In this document: positions 1-7,725 of the stretch, piece after piece
How the letters are laid out: every line of letters begins with the position of its first letter
Numbering within the stretch: position 1 is the stretch's first letter
Assembly: GCF_039533965.1 (NCBI RefSeq)
Contig: NZ_BAAAUN010000001.1
Coordinates: forward strand, 992,001 to 1,056,000
From: Microbacterium luteolum
Lineage (GTDB): Bacteria; Actinomycetota; Actinomycetes; Actinomycetales; Microbacteriaceae
DNA length: 64,000 bases
Reading direction: 5' to 3'
Notes under the pieces: generated by a model
The model's database searches: none
Told to the model about the DNA's origin: nothing
Seen by the model: only the letters and a program-made list of their open reading frames with translations
Made by a program: the position numbers and the translations under genes

Positions 1-84
1 GCCGATCACCTCGTGTCCACGATCGGCGAACTGCAGAGCGAGGGGGAGGCCGATCTTTCCGAGGGCCACGACGGCGATACGCAT
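1..84 (-). CDS. nucleotide-sugar 6-dehydrogenase, N-terminal fragment (WbpA/WecC-like)
   Basis: Only the first 28 codons are inside the window; the gene continues past the left edge. The translation begins MRIAVVALGKIGLPLALQF, the Rossmann NAD-binding start typical of the UDP-glucose/GDP-mannose/UDP-GlcNAc 6-dehydrogenase family. Members oxidise C6 of a UDP- or GDP-sugar to the uronic acid with two NAD. Next to a WbpI-type 2-epimerase it most likely supplies UDP-GlcNAcA (WbpA role) or UDP-ManNAcA (WecC role); the fragment is too short to decide. The ATG lies seven bases after a TAGAAT hexamer, so the message is probably leaderless. Confidence 0.75.
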   Translation of the reverse strand, partial: MRIAVVALGKIGLPLALQFADRGHEVIG

Positions 85-91
85 GAGCGAT

Positions 92-97
92 ATTCTA
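92..97 (-). promoter_or_regulatory. -10 element of leaderless promoter for the dehydrogenase
   Basis: The minus strand reads TAGAAT, then seven bases, then ATG. This spacing puts the expected transcription start at or next to the start codon. No -35 match is obvious. Confidence 0.5.
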
Positions 98-191
98 TTG
101 CGCGGATCGAGGGCGGCCTCGCGCTCCGTCGCTCCCCGCCCCCGCGCGCGAACTGTTCAGGGGCCGTGCGCGGAGTGTGCGGACCCTCCGG

Positions 192-1259
192 TCAGCGGCG
201 CTGCTCCGCGAGGACGGTGATGACGCGAGAGGCCGCGTGCCCGTCACCGTACGGCGCCTGGTCCGTGTCGGACGGCCTCGCGCGCGTCACGCCTGCGGCG
301 ATCTCCTGCGCGGTGTTCGCGAGCACGTTCCAGCCGAGCTGCACCGTCTCGACCCATTCGGTCTCGGTCCGCACCGTCGTGCAGGGAACCCGGAGGAGGA
401 ATGCCTCCTTCTGCAGACCGCCGGAGTCGGTGACCACCCCGGCGCTCGAGACGGCGGCGGCGATGAGGTCGGCGTACGCGAGCGGCGCGTGCGAGATGAG
501 CGATCCCTGCGTGAGCGCGATGCCGTGGGTGGCGGCCTTCGCGACGACGCGCGGATGCGCCAGCAGGACGACGGGCTTGTCGAGGCCTGCGAGACCGGCG
601 GCGATCTCGGCCAGGCGCGCGGGGTCGTCGGTGTTCTCGGCGCGGTGGATGGTCGCGACGTAGAACCCGCCCGCCTCGAGGCCGAGCTCCTCGATCAGCG
701 CGGACGGAGCCCCCGCCACCTGGTCACGGACCTCGAACAGCACATCGGTCATGACGTCGCCGACGAGCACGGTGCGCTCGGCGAGCCCCTCGTGCGCAAG
801 ATGCCCCACCGCGACCTCGGTGGGGGCCAGCAGCAGATCCGCCGCGTGATCGGTCAGCACCCGGTTGTGCTCCTCGGGCATCCGACGGTTGAAACTCCGC
901 AGACCCGCCTCGAGATGGGCGACCGGGATGTGCATCTTCACGGCGCTCAGCGCCGCGGCGACGGTGGAGTTGGTGTCGCCGTAGACGAGCACCCAGTCCG
1001 GCCGGTGCTCGTCGAACACGGCGTCGAGGGCCGCCAGCATCGATCCCGTCTGCACGCCGTGCGATCCGCTTCCGACGCCGAGGTGCACGTCGGGCGCTGC
1101 GATCCCCAGGTCTTCGAAGAACACGTCGGAGAGCATCGGGTCGTAGTGCTGACCGGTGTGCACGATGACGTGCTCCACGCCCGCGGCGAGCGCCGCCTTG
1201 TGGATCGGGGCGAGCTTGACGAACTGCGGGCGGGCGCCGACGACGCTGATGATCTTCAC
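192..1259 (-). CDS. non-hydrolysing UDP-GlcNAc 2-epimerase family (WbpI-like)
   Basis: The 355-residue protein has the full length of the WecB/WbpI family (GT-B-like fold, cytosolic). It opens with VVGARPQFVK; the GARPQF signature, rather than GTRPE, is typical of the WbpI/WlbD branch that epimerises C2 of UDP-GlcNAc3NAcA to UDP-ManNAc3NAcA. Asp95 (YGDTNS), Glu117 (HLEAGLRS), the MPEEHNR block at 128-133 and the later IHRAENTD motif are all in place. The partners for that pathway lie in this window at 23,788-26,479. Plain UDP-GlcNAc to UDP-ManNAc epimerisation is the alternative. The start is a GTG seven bases after TAGGCT. Confidence 0.88.
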   Translation of the reverse strand: MKIISVVGARPQFVKLAPIHKAALAAGVEHVIVHTGQHYDPMLSDVFFEDLGIAAPDVHLGVGSGSHGVQTGSMLAALDAVFDEHRPDWVLVYGDTNSTVAAALSAVKMHIPVAHLEAGLRSFNRRMPEEHNRVLTDHAADLLLAPTEVAVGHLAHEGLAERTVLVGDVMTDVLFEVRDQVAGAPSALIEELGLEAGGFYVATIHRAENTDDPARLAEIAAGLAGLDKPVVLLAHPRVVAKAATHGIALTQGSLISHAPLAYADLIAAAVSSAGVVTDSGGLQKEAFLLRVPCTTVRTETEWVETVQLGWNVLANTAQEIAAGVTRARPSDTDQAPYGDGHAASRVITVLAEQRR

Positions 1260-1266
1260 GGCACCC

Positions 1267-1272
1267 AGCCTA
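1267..1272 (-). promoter_or_regulatory. -10 element of leaderless promoter for the 2-epimerase
   Basis: The minus strand reads TAGGCT, seven bases, then the GTG start at 1259. No Shine-Dalgarno sequence fits between them, so a leaderless transcript is the simplest reading. Confidence 0.5.
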
Positions 1273-1295
1273 GAGCGGGCCGTTCCGGCTTCGAC

Positions 1296-1766
1296 TCAGT
1301 CGGCGAAACGGCGGGCGGCGTCGGGGAAGACACGGGCGGGAACCCCCCGGAGAACGCTGTACGGCGGAGCGACCGTGTTCTCGGTGACGACGGCACCGGC
1401 CGCCACGACGCTGTGATGACCGATGTCCGCGCCCATGAGGACGACGGCGTTCGCGCCGATGTGCACGTTCCGGCCGATGCTGCTCGATGCCCGCTGGATG
1501 TCGCGGGCGCGCTCGCTGACGCATCGCTCCACGGTCGAGTGCGTGTAGATCTGCACACCGGCGGAGATGTCGCAGCCGTCGCCGATCACGAGTCCGCCGC
1601 TGCCGTCGATGACGGTGAACGCCCCGATCCAGACGTCGTCGCCGATCTCGGGCTCACCGACGATCCACGCGTGCGGATTGAATCTGTTGGACGCGATCCC
1701 GTGCCACGAGGGGACCTCCTGGTTCGGCGACTCAGCGGGTTCTCTCACGGTTCGGCGCACCTCCAT
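1296..1766 (-). CDS. hexapeptide-repeat acyltransferase
   Basis: This 156-residue protein consists almost wholly of left-handed beta-helix repeats with the [LIV]-G-x4 pattern (for example IGDDVWIGAF, ISAGVQIYTH, IGRNVHIGAN, IGHHSVVAAG). The insertion carrying YTHSTVERC and the end SVLRGVPAR are typical of small acetyltransferases (WcaF/VatD/NeuD-like) that use acetyl-CoA. The acceptor is probably a sugar of this locus but cannot be named. The first in-frame ATG is used; a GTG seven codons in (GTGAGAGAA) is an alternative start. It is divergent from the SDR at 1840. Confidence 0.8.
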   Translation of the reverse strand: MEVRRTVREPAESPNQEVPSWHGIASNRFNPHAWIVGEPEIGDDVWIGAFTVIDGSGGLVIGDGCDISAGVQIYTHSTVERCVSERARDIQRASSSIGRNVHIGANAVVLMGADIGHHSVVAAGAVVTENTVAPPYSVLRGVPARVFPDAARRFAD

Positions 1767-1770
1767 CCCA

Positions 1771-1776
1771 TATGAT
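1771..1776 (+). promoter_or_regulatory. possible -10 box in the divergent promoter region
   Basis: TATGAT stands in the 73-base gap between the divergent acyltransferase and SDR genes. It would give a leader of about 57 bases for the SDR. The matching -35 region (CGGTTC) is poor. On the other strand TATCAT lies five bases before the acyltransferase ATG and could serve that gene. Confidence 0.3.
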
Positions 1777-1839
1777 ACTTAGCAGTCTGCCCGCTTCCGT
1801 GCTGCCACGGGAGCTCGATAACGAGAGAACTCGAAATCC

Positions 1840-2805
1840 ATGTCTGTGCGTTCAAAATCCATCCTGGTCACCGGCGGCGCCGGCTTCATCGGGAGCCACC
1901 TGGTCGATCGACTCATCCGTGACGAGCCCCGGCGGATCACCGTCGTGGACAACTTCTTCCTCGGCAGCATGGACAACCTCGCGGAGGCGAAGGCTGCTCG
2001 CCCCGACATCGACATCATCCGTCTCGATGCCGCCGACCTCGCCGCGATGCAGGACGTCGTCACGACCCATGAGATCGACACCGTCTTCGACCTCGCAGTG
2101 ATCCCCCTGCCGACGTCGCTCACCTACCCGGCCTGGACGGTGCAGACGAACGTCGGCATCGCCACGACCTTCTGTGAGATCGCGCGCCGCGGTCTCGTGG
2201 AGCGCCTGATCCACGTCTCCAGCTCCGAGGCCTACGGCTCCGCGCGCTACATCCCGATGGACGAGGGGCATCCGCACGACGCGATCACGCCCTACGCGGC
2301 GAGCAAGTCCGCCGCGGACCACATCATCGAGTCCTACGTGCAGACCTTCGGGATCGATGCCACGGTGATCCGGCCGTTCAACAACATCGGCCCGCGCCAG
2401 AACCCCGGCTCCTACGCCGGGATCGTGCCGATCATCGTCCGCCGCGTGCTCGACGGCGTGCCGATCGAGATCTTCGGCGACGGGGAGCAGACCCGTGACT
2501 TCATCTTCGCCAAGGACAGCGCCGACCTCATCGCCCAGGTGCACGACTCCGACGCATGCCGCGGCAAGGTGCTCAACCTGGCCACCGGCGTCGAGACCAC
2601 GGTGAACGAGCTGGTCTCACGGATCCTCGGCATCATGGGACGACCCGATCACCCGGTCGTCCACACGGCTGAGCGTCCCGGTGACGTCCGCCGCCACCTC
2701 GCGGACGTGTCGCAGCTGGAGTCGCTCCTGGGTCACCAGTCCCCGCGCCTCACCGACGACGCGCTCGGCCAGACCGTCGAGTGGTACACCTCGGTCCTGT
2801 CATGA
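1840..2805 (+). CDS. NAD-dependent sugar epimerase/dehydratase (extended SDR)
   Basis: The 321-residue protein is a full-length extended SDR. It has the GGAGFIG nucleotide motif at 12-18, the SSSEAYG segment at 127-133 and the catalytic Y152-x3-K156 pair (YAASK). Glu130 in the SSSE motif is the position that carries the acid in 4,6-dehydratases and ArnA/Uxs-type decarboxylases, so it may make a 4-keto sugar rather than act as a simple 4-epimerase. Its stop overlaps the start of the DegT aminotransferase (ATGA), which suggests a two-step keto-sugar then amino-sugar route. The exact nucleotide sugar is not determinable from the sequence. Confidence 0.85.
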   Translation: MSVRSKSILVTGGAGFIGSHLVDRLIRDEPRRITVVDNFFLGSMDNLAEAKAARPDIDIIRLDAADLAAMQDVVTTHEIDTVFDLAVIPLPTSLTYPAWTVQTNVGIATTFCEIARRGLVERLIHVSSSEAYGSARYIPMDEGHPHDAITPYAASKSAADHIIESYVQTFGIDATVIRPFNNIGPRQNPGSYAGIVPIIVRRVLDGVPIEIFGDGEQTRDFIFAKDSADLIAQVHDSDACRGKVLNLATGVETTVNELVSRILGIMGRPDHPVVHTAERPGDVRRHLADVSQLESLLGHQSPRLTDDALGQTVEWYTSVLS

Positions 2806-3914
2806 GGCTCAACATCCCGCTGACCGGCGCCCCGGAGGTCGACGCGGTCCGCGAGGTCATCGAGTCCGGCTATCTGACGCAGGGTGCGAAGACGGCGGCG
2901 TTCGAGGACGCGGTGCGCGGTTACACCGCCGCCCGCCACGCCGCGGCCGTCAGCTCTGCCACGACGGGTCTGCATCTCGCCCTCGTCGCTCTGGGCGTCC
3001 AGCCCGGAGACGAGGTCGTGATCCCGGGCTTCAGCTTCCCCGCGACGGCGAACGCCGTGATCCAGCAGGGCGCCACGCCTGTGTTCGTCGACATCGACGA
3101 GGCGACGTTCAACCTCGACCCCGCACTCCTCGACGCGGCGGTCACCGACCGGACCCGCGCCATCATGCCGGTGCACGCCTTCGGGCTCTGCGCGGACATG
3201 GACGCCATCAACGCCGTCGCCGCGCGGCACGACCTGCCGGTGCTGGAGGACGCTGCCTGCGCGCTCGGCGGCACGTACGGGGGCCGTCACGCCGGCACGC
3301 TCGGCACCGCCGGCGTCTATTCGTTCCACCCCCGCAAGATCATCACGACCGCCGAGGGCGGGATGATCACGACCGACGACGACGAGCTCGCGAAGCGCAT
3401 CGCCGTGCTGCGCGCGCACGGCGCCGTCCGCGGCGAGCTGTACATGGAGTTCGTCGAGGCGGGCTTCAACTACCGGCTCAGCGACGTCCACGCGGCCATC
3501 GGCCTCGCCCAGATGACCCGCATCGACGACATCGTCTCCGGTCGCCGGCGCGCGGCATCCGAGCTCACGAGCCGCGTCTCCGGCATCGAGGGCGTGCAGG
3601 TCCCGACGGAACCCGCGGGCACCGCGCACACCTTCCAGTCGTACGTCGTCCTCCTCGACGACCGCATCGACCGCGACGAGGTCATCCGCCGCATGCGCAC
3701 GCGCGACATCGAGACGACGCTGGGGACCTACGGCATGCACCTGCAGCCGTACTTCCGCGAGCGGTTCGGCATCCCGGACGAGGCGCTCCCGCACACGACC
3801 CGCGCGCACCATCAGGCACTCACCCTGCCCCTGTATCCGCAGCTGACCGAGGACGACATGGATGCGATCGCCGACGCGCTGCGGCTGAGCATCGAGGAGA
3901 GCACGACGCGATGA
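2802..3914 (+). CDS. DegT/DnrJ/EryC1/StrS-family PLP aminotransferase
   Basis: A 370-residue sugar aminotransferase that transfers an amino group, usually from glutamate, to a keto-sugar nucleotide. The PLP lysine is K179 in FHPRKIITTAEGG. The conserved SATTGLHLAL (cofactor phosphate region), DEVVIPGFSFPAT and EDAACALGG segments are present. ATG 2802 overlaps the SDR stop by four bases and its own stop overlaps the HisH-like start, so it belongs to a tightly coupled operon from 1840 to at least 7700. It is distinct from the second DegT protein at 24,774, which fits the 3-amino step. This copy may act on the product of the upstream SDR. Confidence 0.88.
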   Translation: MRLNIPLTGAPEVDAVREVIESGYLTQGAKTAAFEDAVRGYTAARHAAAVSSATTGLHLALVALGVQPGDEVVIPGFSFPATANAVIQQGATPVFVDIDEATFNLDPALLDAAVTDRTRAIMPVHAFGLCADMDAINAVAARHDLPVLEDAACALGGTYGGRHAGTLGTAGVYSFHPRKIITTAEGGMITTDDDELAKRIAVLRAHGAVRGELYMEFVEAGFNYRLSDVHAAIGLAQMTRIDDIVSGRRRAASELTSRVSGIEGVQVPTEPAGTAHTFQSYVVLLDDRIDRDEVIRRMRTRDIETTLGTYGMHLQPYFRERFGIPDEALPHTTRAHHQALTLPLYPQLTEDDMDAIADALRLSIEESTTR

Positions 3915-4543
3915 CCCGACCTGACGTCACGATCGTCGACTACGGCGTGGGGAACCTCGGCTCGCTGCGCAACGCGCTGGCCAAGGTCGGGCGCTCCTCC
4001 GAGGTGACCAGCGACCCGCAGACCGTCATCGATGCCGCACGCATCATCCTCCCCGGCGTCGGCTCCTTCGACCACGCGGTCGACCGATTGACGGAGACCG
4101 GCCTCGGCGAGGCCGTCGTGACCGCGGCTCGCGAGAAGGGCACGCCACTCGCGGGCGTGTGCCTGGGCATGCAGCTGATCATGGACGGCAGCGACGAGGG
4201 CGAACGCCCAGGGCTGGGGCTGATCCCCGGACGGGCCCACCGCTTCCCCGAGGAGTTCGACGGCTCGCGCCTGCTCGTCCCGCACATGGGATGGAGCGCG
4301 GCCGTCGCGGCGAAGCCGTCGCGCCTCGCGCCGTCCCTGGGCGACGGCGGACGGTTCTACTTCGTCCATTCCTACGCCGTCACCCCCGATGACGAAGCCG
4401 ATGTCCTCACGTGGACCGAATACGGCGAGCGCTACGCGTCGTCCGTGGAGCGCGACAACGTGATCGGGATCCAATTCCACCCCGAGAAGAGCCACCGCTT
4501 CGGACTCGCGCTTCTCGGCGAGTTCGCGGTGGCGGAGGCCTGA
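3911..4543 (+). CDS. HisH-like glutamine amidotransferase subunit of a sugar amidotransferase
   Basis: A 210-residue class I glutaminase of the HisH family. The catalytic triad is visible: C84 in GVCLGMQL, and H190 and E192 in QFHPEKS. It should hydrolyse glutamine and channel ammonia to a HisF-like partner. It is not in a histidine operon: it overlaps the DegT aminotransferase upstream and the HisF-like/WbpG-like fusion downstream (TGATG). In Pseudomonas O5-type and Campylobacter glycan loci, HisH and HisF copies supply ammonia to WbpG/PseA-type enzymes that make acetamidino sugars; the same job is inferred here. Confidence 0.9.
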   Translation: MTRPDVTIVDYGVGNLGSLRNALAKVGRSSEVTSDPQTVIDAARIILPGVGSFDHAVDRLTETGLGEAVVTAAREKGTPLAGVCLGMQLIMDGSDEGERPGLGLIPGRAHRFPEEFDGSRLLVPHMGWSAAVAAKPSRLAPSLGDGGRFYFVHSYAVTPDDEADVLTWTEYGERYASSVERDNVIGIQFHPEKSHRFGLALLGEFAVAEA

Positions 4544-6528
4544 TGCACGTCTATCCCCGGCTGATCCCCGTCCTGCTCCTCGAGGGCGACCGCCTCGTGA
4601 AGACCAAGGGCTTCGAAGATCCCCGCTACGTCGGCGACCCGGTCAACGTCATCAGCATCTTCAACGACCTCGAGGTCGATGAACTGGTGATCCTCGACAT
4701 CGGCGCGGCGAAGAGCAGGGTCCCGGCGCGGATGGAGCTGCTGAACCGGATCGCCACCGAGGCGTTCATCCCGCTCGCCTACGGCGGCGGCGTCGAGACC
4801 GCTGCGCAGGCGCAGGCGATCATCGCCGCGGGCTTCGAGAAGATCATCGTCAACACGGCGCTGATCACGCACCCCGATGCCGTCCGCGAGATGGTCCGCG
4901 CCCTCGGATCGCAGGCGATCGTCGCGAGTCTCGACGTGCGCGGCACCGAGGACGGCTACGTCGTCCACACCGGCGGAGGAGCGGATGCCGCGGCCTTCAC
5001 GGTCGACGAGTGGGTCGCACTGGCCACCGACGTCGGGGTCGGCGAGATCCTCGTCACGAACATCGACCACGAGGGCACTCGCGAGGGCATCGACCTCGAC
5101 CTCGTCCGTGCGGTGGCAGCGACGGCGACGGTGCCGGTGATCGCCCACGGCGGTGTCGGCGGACGAACCGACCTCGTCGCGCCGATCGAGCACGCGGGGG
5201 CATCAGCCGTCGCCGCCGGCACGGCGTTCGTCATGCAGTCCGGGCGCGAGAGCGTGCTCATCAACTACCCGACGCGTCCGCAGATCGACGCGCTCTTCGG
5301 CCACCTCTTCGACGGGCGCGGGGAACCCATCGCCGCGCAGCAGTTCGGCCGCGAGTTCGATGCGGCCACGTCCGATGAGTTCCTGAGCTCGCCGAACGTG
5401 TGCCGCCGATGCATCATCACCTCCGACGTGCCCGGCGCGGCCTTCGACGCCGACGGCGTCTGCTACTACTGCCACCTGCACGACTCGCTCGACAAGCAGT
5501 ACCCGATCGGGGTCGAGAGCGAGAAGGCGCTCGACAAGTTCGTCGCCGAGCTCAAGGCGGCGGGCCGCGGCAAGAAGTATGACTGCATCATGGGGGTGAG
5601 CGGCGGCACGGACTCGTCCTACCTCGCGCACCTGCTCGTCAAGAAGGGCGTGCGCCCGCTGGCCGTGCACTTCGACAACACCTGGAACTCCCCCACGGCG
5701 ACGTCGAACATCTTCGCGGTGCTCGACAAGCTCGGCGTGGACCTCGAGACGTACGTGGTGGACAACGCGGAGTACGACGACATCTACCGCTCGTTCATGC
5801 TCGCGGGCGTCAAGGACATCGAGGCGCCGACCGACATCGGCTTCATGGGCGTGCTGTATCGCGCTGCCGAGAAGCACGGCATCCGCCACATCGTCGAAGG
5901 CCACTCATTCCGCACCGAGGGCATCTCCCCCATGGGTTGGCTGTACATGGACGGCGGCTACATCAAGGGCGTCCACAAGCTCTTCGGCACGGTGCCGATG
6001 AAGACCTATCCGAACCTCGACTTCGCGAACTTCGTCAAGTGGTCGGCGTTCAGCCGGATCCAGCGCACCCGCCCGCTCTACTGGATCGACTACAACAAGG
6101 AAGACGCGAAGCGCTTCCTCGCCGACGAGTACGGCTGGCAGTGGTACGGCGGCCACCACCTGGAGAACCGCTTCACCGCGTTCTACCACACGTACTTCCT
6201 GCCGACCCGCTTCGGGATCAACTTCCGTCAGATCGAGCTCTCCGCGCTGGTGCGCTCGGGGCAGATGGACCGGAGGCTCGCTGCCGCGCAGTTCATCGAG
6301 CCGCGCCACGGCGACCCCGAGCTCATCGCGATGGTGAAGAAGCGCATCGGCTTCGACGACGCGGGCTTCGAGCACATCATGACGATGCCGAAGAAGGACT
6401 ACACGGACTATCCGACGTACAAGCGGCGGTTCGAGCTGCTCCGTCCGTTCTTCTGGCTCATGTGGAAGCTCGACCGCGTCCCCAAGAGCTTCTATGTGAA
6501 GTTCTGCATCCCGCGCAAGAAGCGATGA
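4543..6528 (+). CDS. HisF-like cyclase domain fused to N-acetyl sugar amidotransferase (WbpG/PseA-like)
   Basis: One continuous 661-residue frame carries two domains normally made separately. Residues 1 to about 260 are a HisF-type TIM barrel (RLIPVLLLEGDRLVKT; IVASLDVRG; VIAHGGVGG). The first catalytic Asp of true HisF is replaced by Leu12, while the second (LDVRG) is kept, which fits an ammonia conduit rather than a histidine enzyme. Residues 280-661 match N-acetyl sugar amidotransferases: C287-x2-C290 and C307-x2-C310 (probable zinc knuckle) and the PP-loop GVSGGTDSS at 351-359 that adenylates the substrate. It should act with the adjacent HisH-like protein to turn an acetamido group into an acetamidino group. 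ATG 4543 overlaps the preceding stop. Confidence 0.9.
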   Translation: MHVYPRLIPVLLLEGDRLVKTKGFEDPRYVGDPVNVISIFNDLEVDELVILDIGAAKSRVPARMELLNRIATEAFIPLAYGGGVETAAQAQAIIAAGFEKIIVNTALITHPDAVREMVRALGSQAIVASLDVRGTEDGYVVHTGGGADAAAFTVDEWVALATDVGVGEILVTNIDHEGTREGIDLDLVRAVAATATVPVIAHGGVGGRTDLVAPIEHAGASAVAAGTAFVMQSGRESVLINYPTRPQIDALFGHLFDGRGEPIAAQQFGREFDAATSDEFLSSPNVCRRCIITSDVPGAAFDADGVCYYCHLHDSLDKQYPIGVESEKALDKFVAELKAAGRGKKYDCIMGVSGGTDSSYLAHLLVKKGVRPLAVHFDNTWNSPTATSNIFAVLDKLGVDLETYVVDNAEYDDIYRSFMLAGVKDIEAPTDIGFMGVLYRAAEKHGIRHIVEGHSFRTEGISPMGWLYMDGGYIKGVHKLFGTVPMKTYPNLDFANFVKWSAFSRIQRTRPLYWIDYNKEDAKRFLADEYGWQWYGGHHLENRFTAFYHTYFLPTRFGINFRQIELSALVRSGQMDRRLAAAQFIEPRHGDPELIAMVKKRIGFDDAGFEHIMTMPKKDYTDYPTYKRRFELLRPFFWLMWKLDRVPKSFYVKFCIPRKKR

Positions 6529-7700
6529 TGACCGCGTCGACGTCGGTGGTCTTCCGGCGCCAGCAGGCGCTCCTGCGCACGCTGTACTGGGTGCTGAAGC
6601 CTTTCGCGCTGTTCACGAGGCGGATCGACTGGGTCGTCGGCCCCGAGGACATCGCGCTGATGGCGACGCACATCGCTGAGGCGCTGCCGAACAGCTACAC
6701 CGCGATCCATGCGAGGAATCCGTTCTACGCGGTGGAGTACGACGCCGTGATCCAGACCTCCTCCACCGCCCTCGGGGGCCGTCTCGCGACGTGGCGCCGT
6801 CTGTACGGCGGTCCGATCCTGCTGGCCTGGCTGGTCAATCGCGCACGCGGCTTCATCTACGTCGGCGGAGGCGCCTTCCTCGAAGGCCACCATGACGAGC
6901 GCGAGTTCGAGTTCGCGTTCATCCGGAGCCGCGGTCGACGCCTCGTCTGCTACTTCACCGGCAACGACATCCGCTCGCCGCGCCTGTCCGTGACGCGCGC
7001 CGAGGAGACGGGTCGCCCGAACATCGGATCCGTGCTCGTCACGATCGATCCGGCATTCGCCGCCCCGGAGTACGATCGGGCGCGCCGGCTGCGGGCGGAG
7101 GTCGCTGAGCGGCATGCGGAGGCGATCTTCAATGCCCGCAACGATCAACTCTCCTACCTCGAGGGGCACACCCACCCGTTCCTGTACTTCTACCCGGATG
7201 AGCAGTTCGTCGACGCCACGGACAAGTTCGAAGCCCCCGAGCGGATCGTCGTCGTGCACGCACCCTCCAATCCCCTGCTCAAGGGGACGGATGTCGTGCG
7301 CGAGGTCATGGCCCGGATCACGCAGTCCCACCCGCAGGTCGAGTACCGCGAGCTGATCGGCGTGCCGCACGAGCAGGTGCTCGCCGCGCTCGACGAGGCG
7401 CACATCGCGCTCAACGAGTTCTACGCCTCGGTGCCCGGCGTCTTCGGTGTCGAGGCCATGGCGCGCCGCTGCGTGCTCGTCACGAGCGCGCGCTTCGCGG
7501 ATGAGCCGGACCTGGGCGAAGACGCCGACGACGCCTGGGTGATCGCGGACGTCGACTCGCTGCACGACGAGCTGCGGACAGTGCTCGCGCACCCCGCGGA
7601 GATGGCGGCGCAGGCCGAACGAGGGTGGAACTGGGCGAAGCGGCATGCCTCGGCGTCCGCCTCGACGAAAGCGCTGAATCAGGCTCTGTCGGAAGCCTGA
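6525..7700 (+). CDS. GT-B-like glycosyltransferase
   Basis: A 391-residue protein whose C-terminal half reads VVHAPSNPLLKGTD, then VPHEQVLAALDEAHIALNEF, then GVFGVEAMARR. This layout, a phosphate-binding loop followed by the E-x7-E-like region, is typical of GT4-type glycosyltransferases. The same pattern recurs in three proteins at 13,775, 15,006 and 17,355. The start overlaps the stop of the fusion gene; two adjacent ATGs (6525, 6528) are both possible. It ends the coupled run that began at 1840. Donor and acceptor are unknown. Confidence 0.7.
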   Translation: MMTASTSVVFRRQQALLRTLYWVLKPFALFTRRIDWVVGPEDIALMATHIAEALPNSYTAIHARNPFYAVEYDAVIQTSSTALGGRLATWRRLYGGPILLAWLVNRARGFIYVGGGAFLEGHHDEREFEFAFIRSRGRRLVCYFTGNDIRSPRLSVTRAEETGRPNIGSVLVTIDPAFAAPEYDRARRLRAEVAERHAEAIFNARNDQLSYLEGHTHPFLYFYPDEQFVDATDKFEAPERIVVVHAPSNPLLKGTDVVREVMARITQSHPQVEYRELIGVPHEQVLAALDEAHIALNEFYASVPGVFGVEAMARRCVLVTSARFADEPDLGEDADDAWVIADVDSLHDELRTVLAHPAEMAAQAERGWNWAKRHASASASTKALNQALSEA

Positions 7701-7725
7701 ACGTCGACGAGGAGGAGGAACAGGG

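Noticed and set aside
177..1775. Plus-strand open frame opposite the 2-epimerase and acyltransferase
   Set aside because: Both minus-strand genes have clear family motifs; this frame has none.
3911..5398. Histidine biosynthesis HisH and HisF
   Set aside because: The HisF first catalytic Asp is replaced, the barrel is fused to a sugar amidotransferase, and the neighbours are glycan genes, so a role in histidine synthesis is unlikely.
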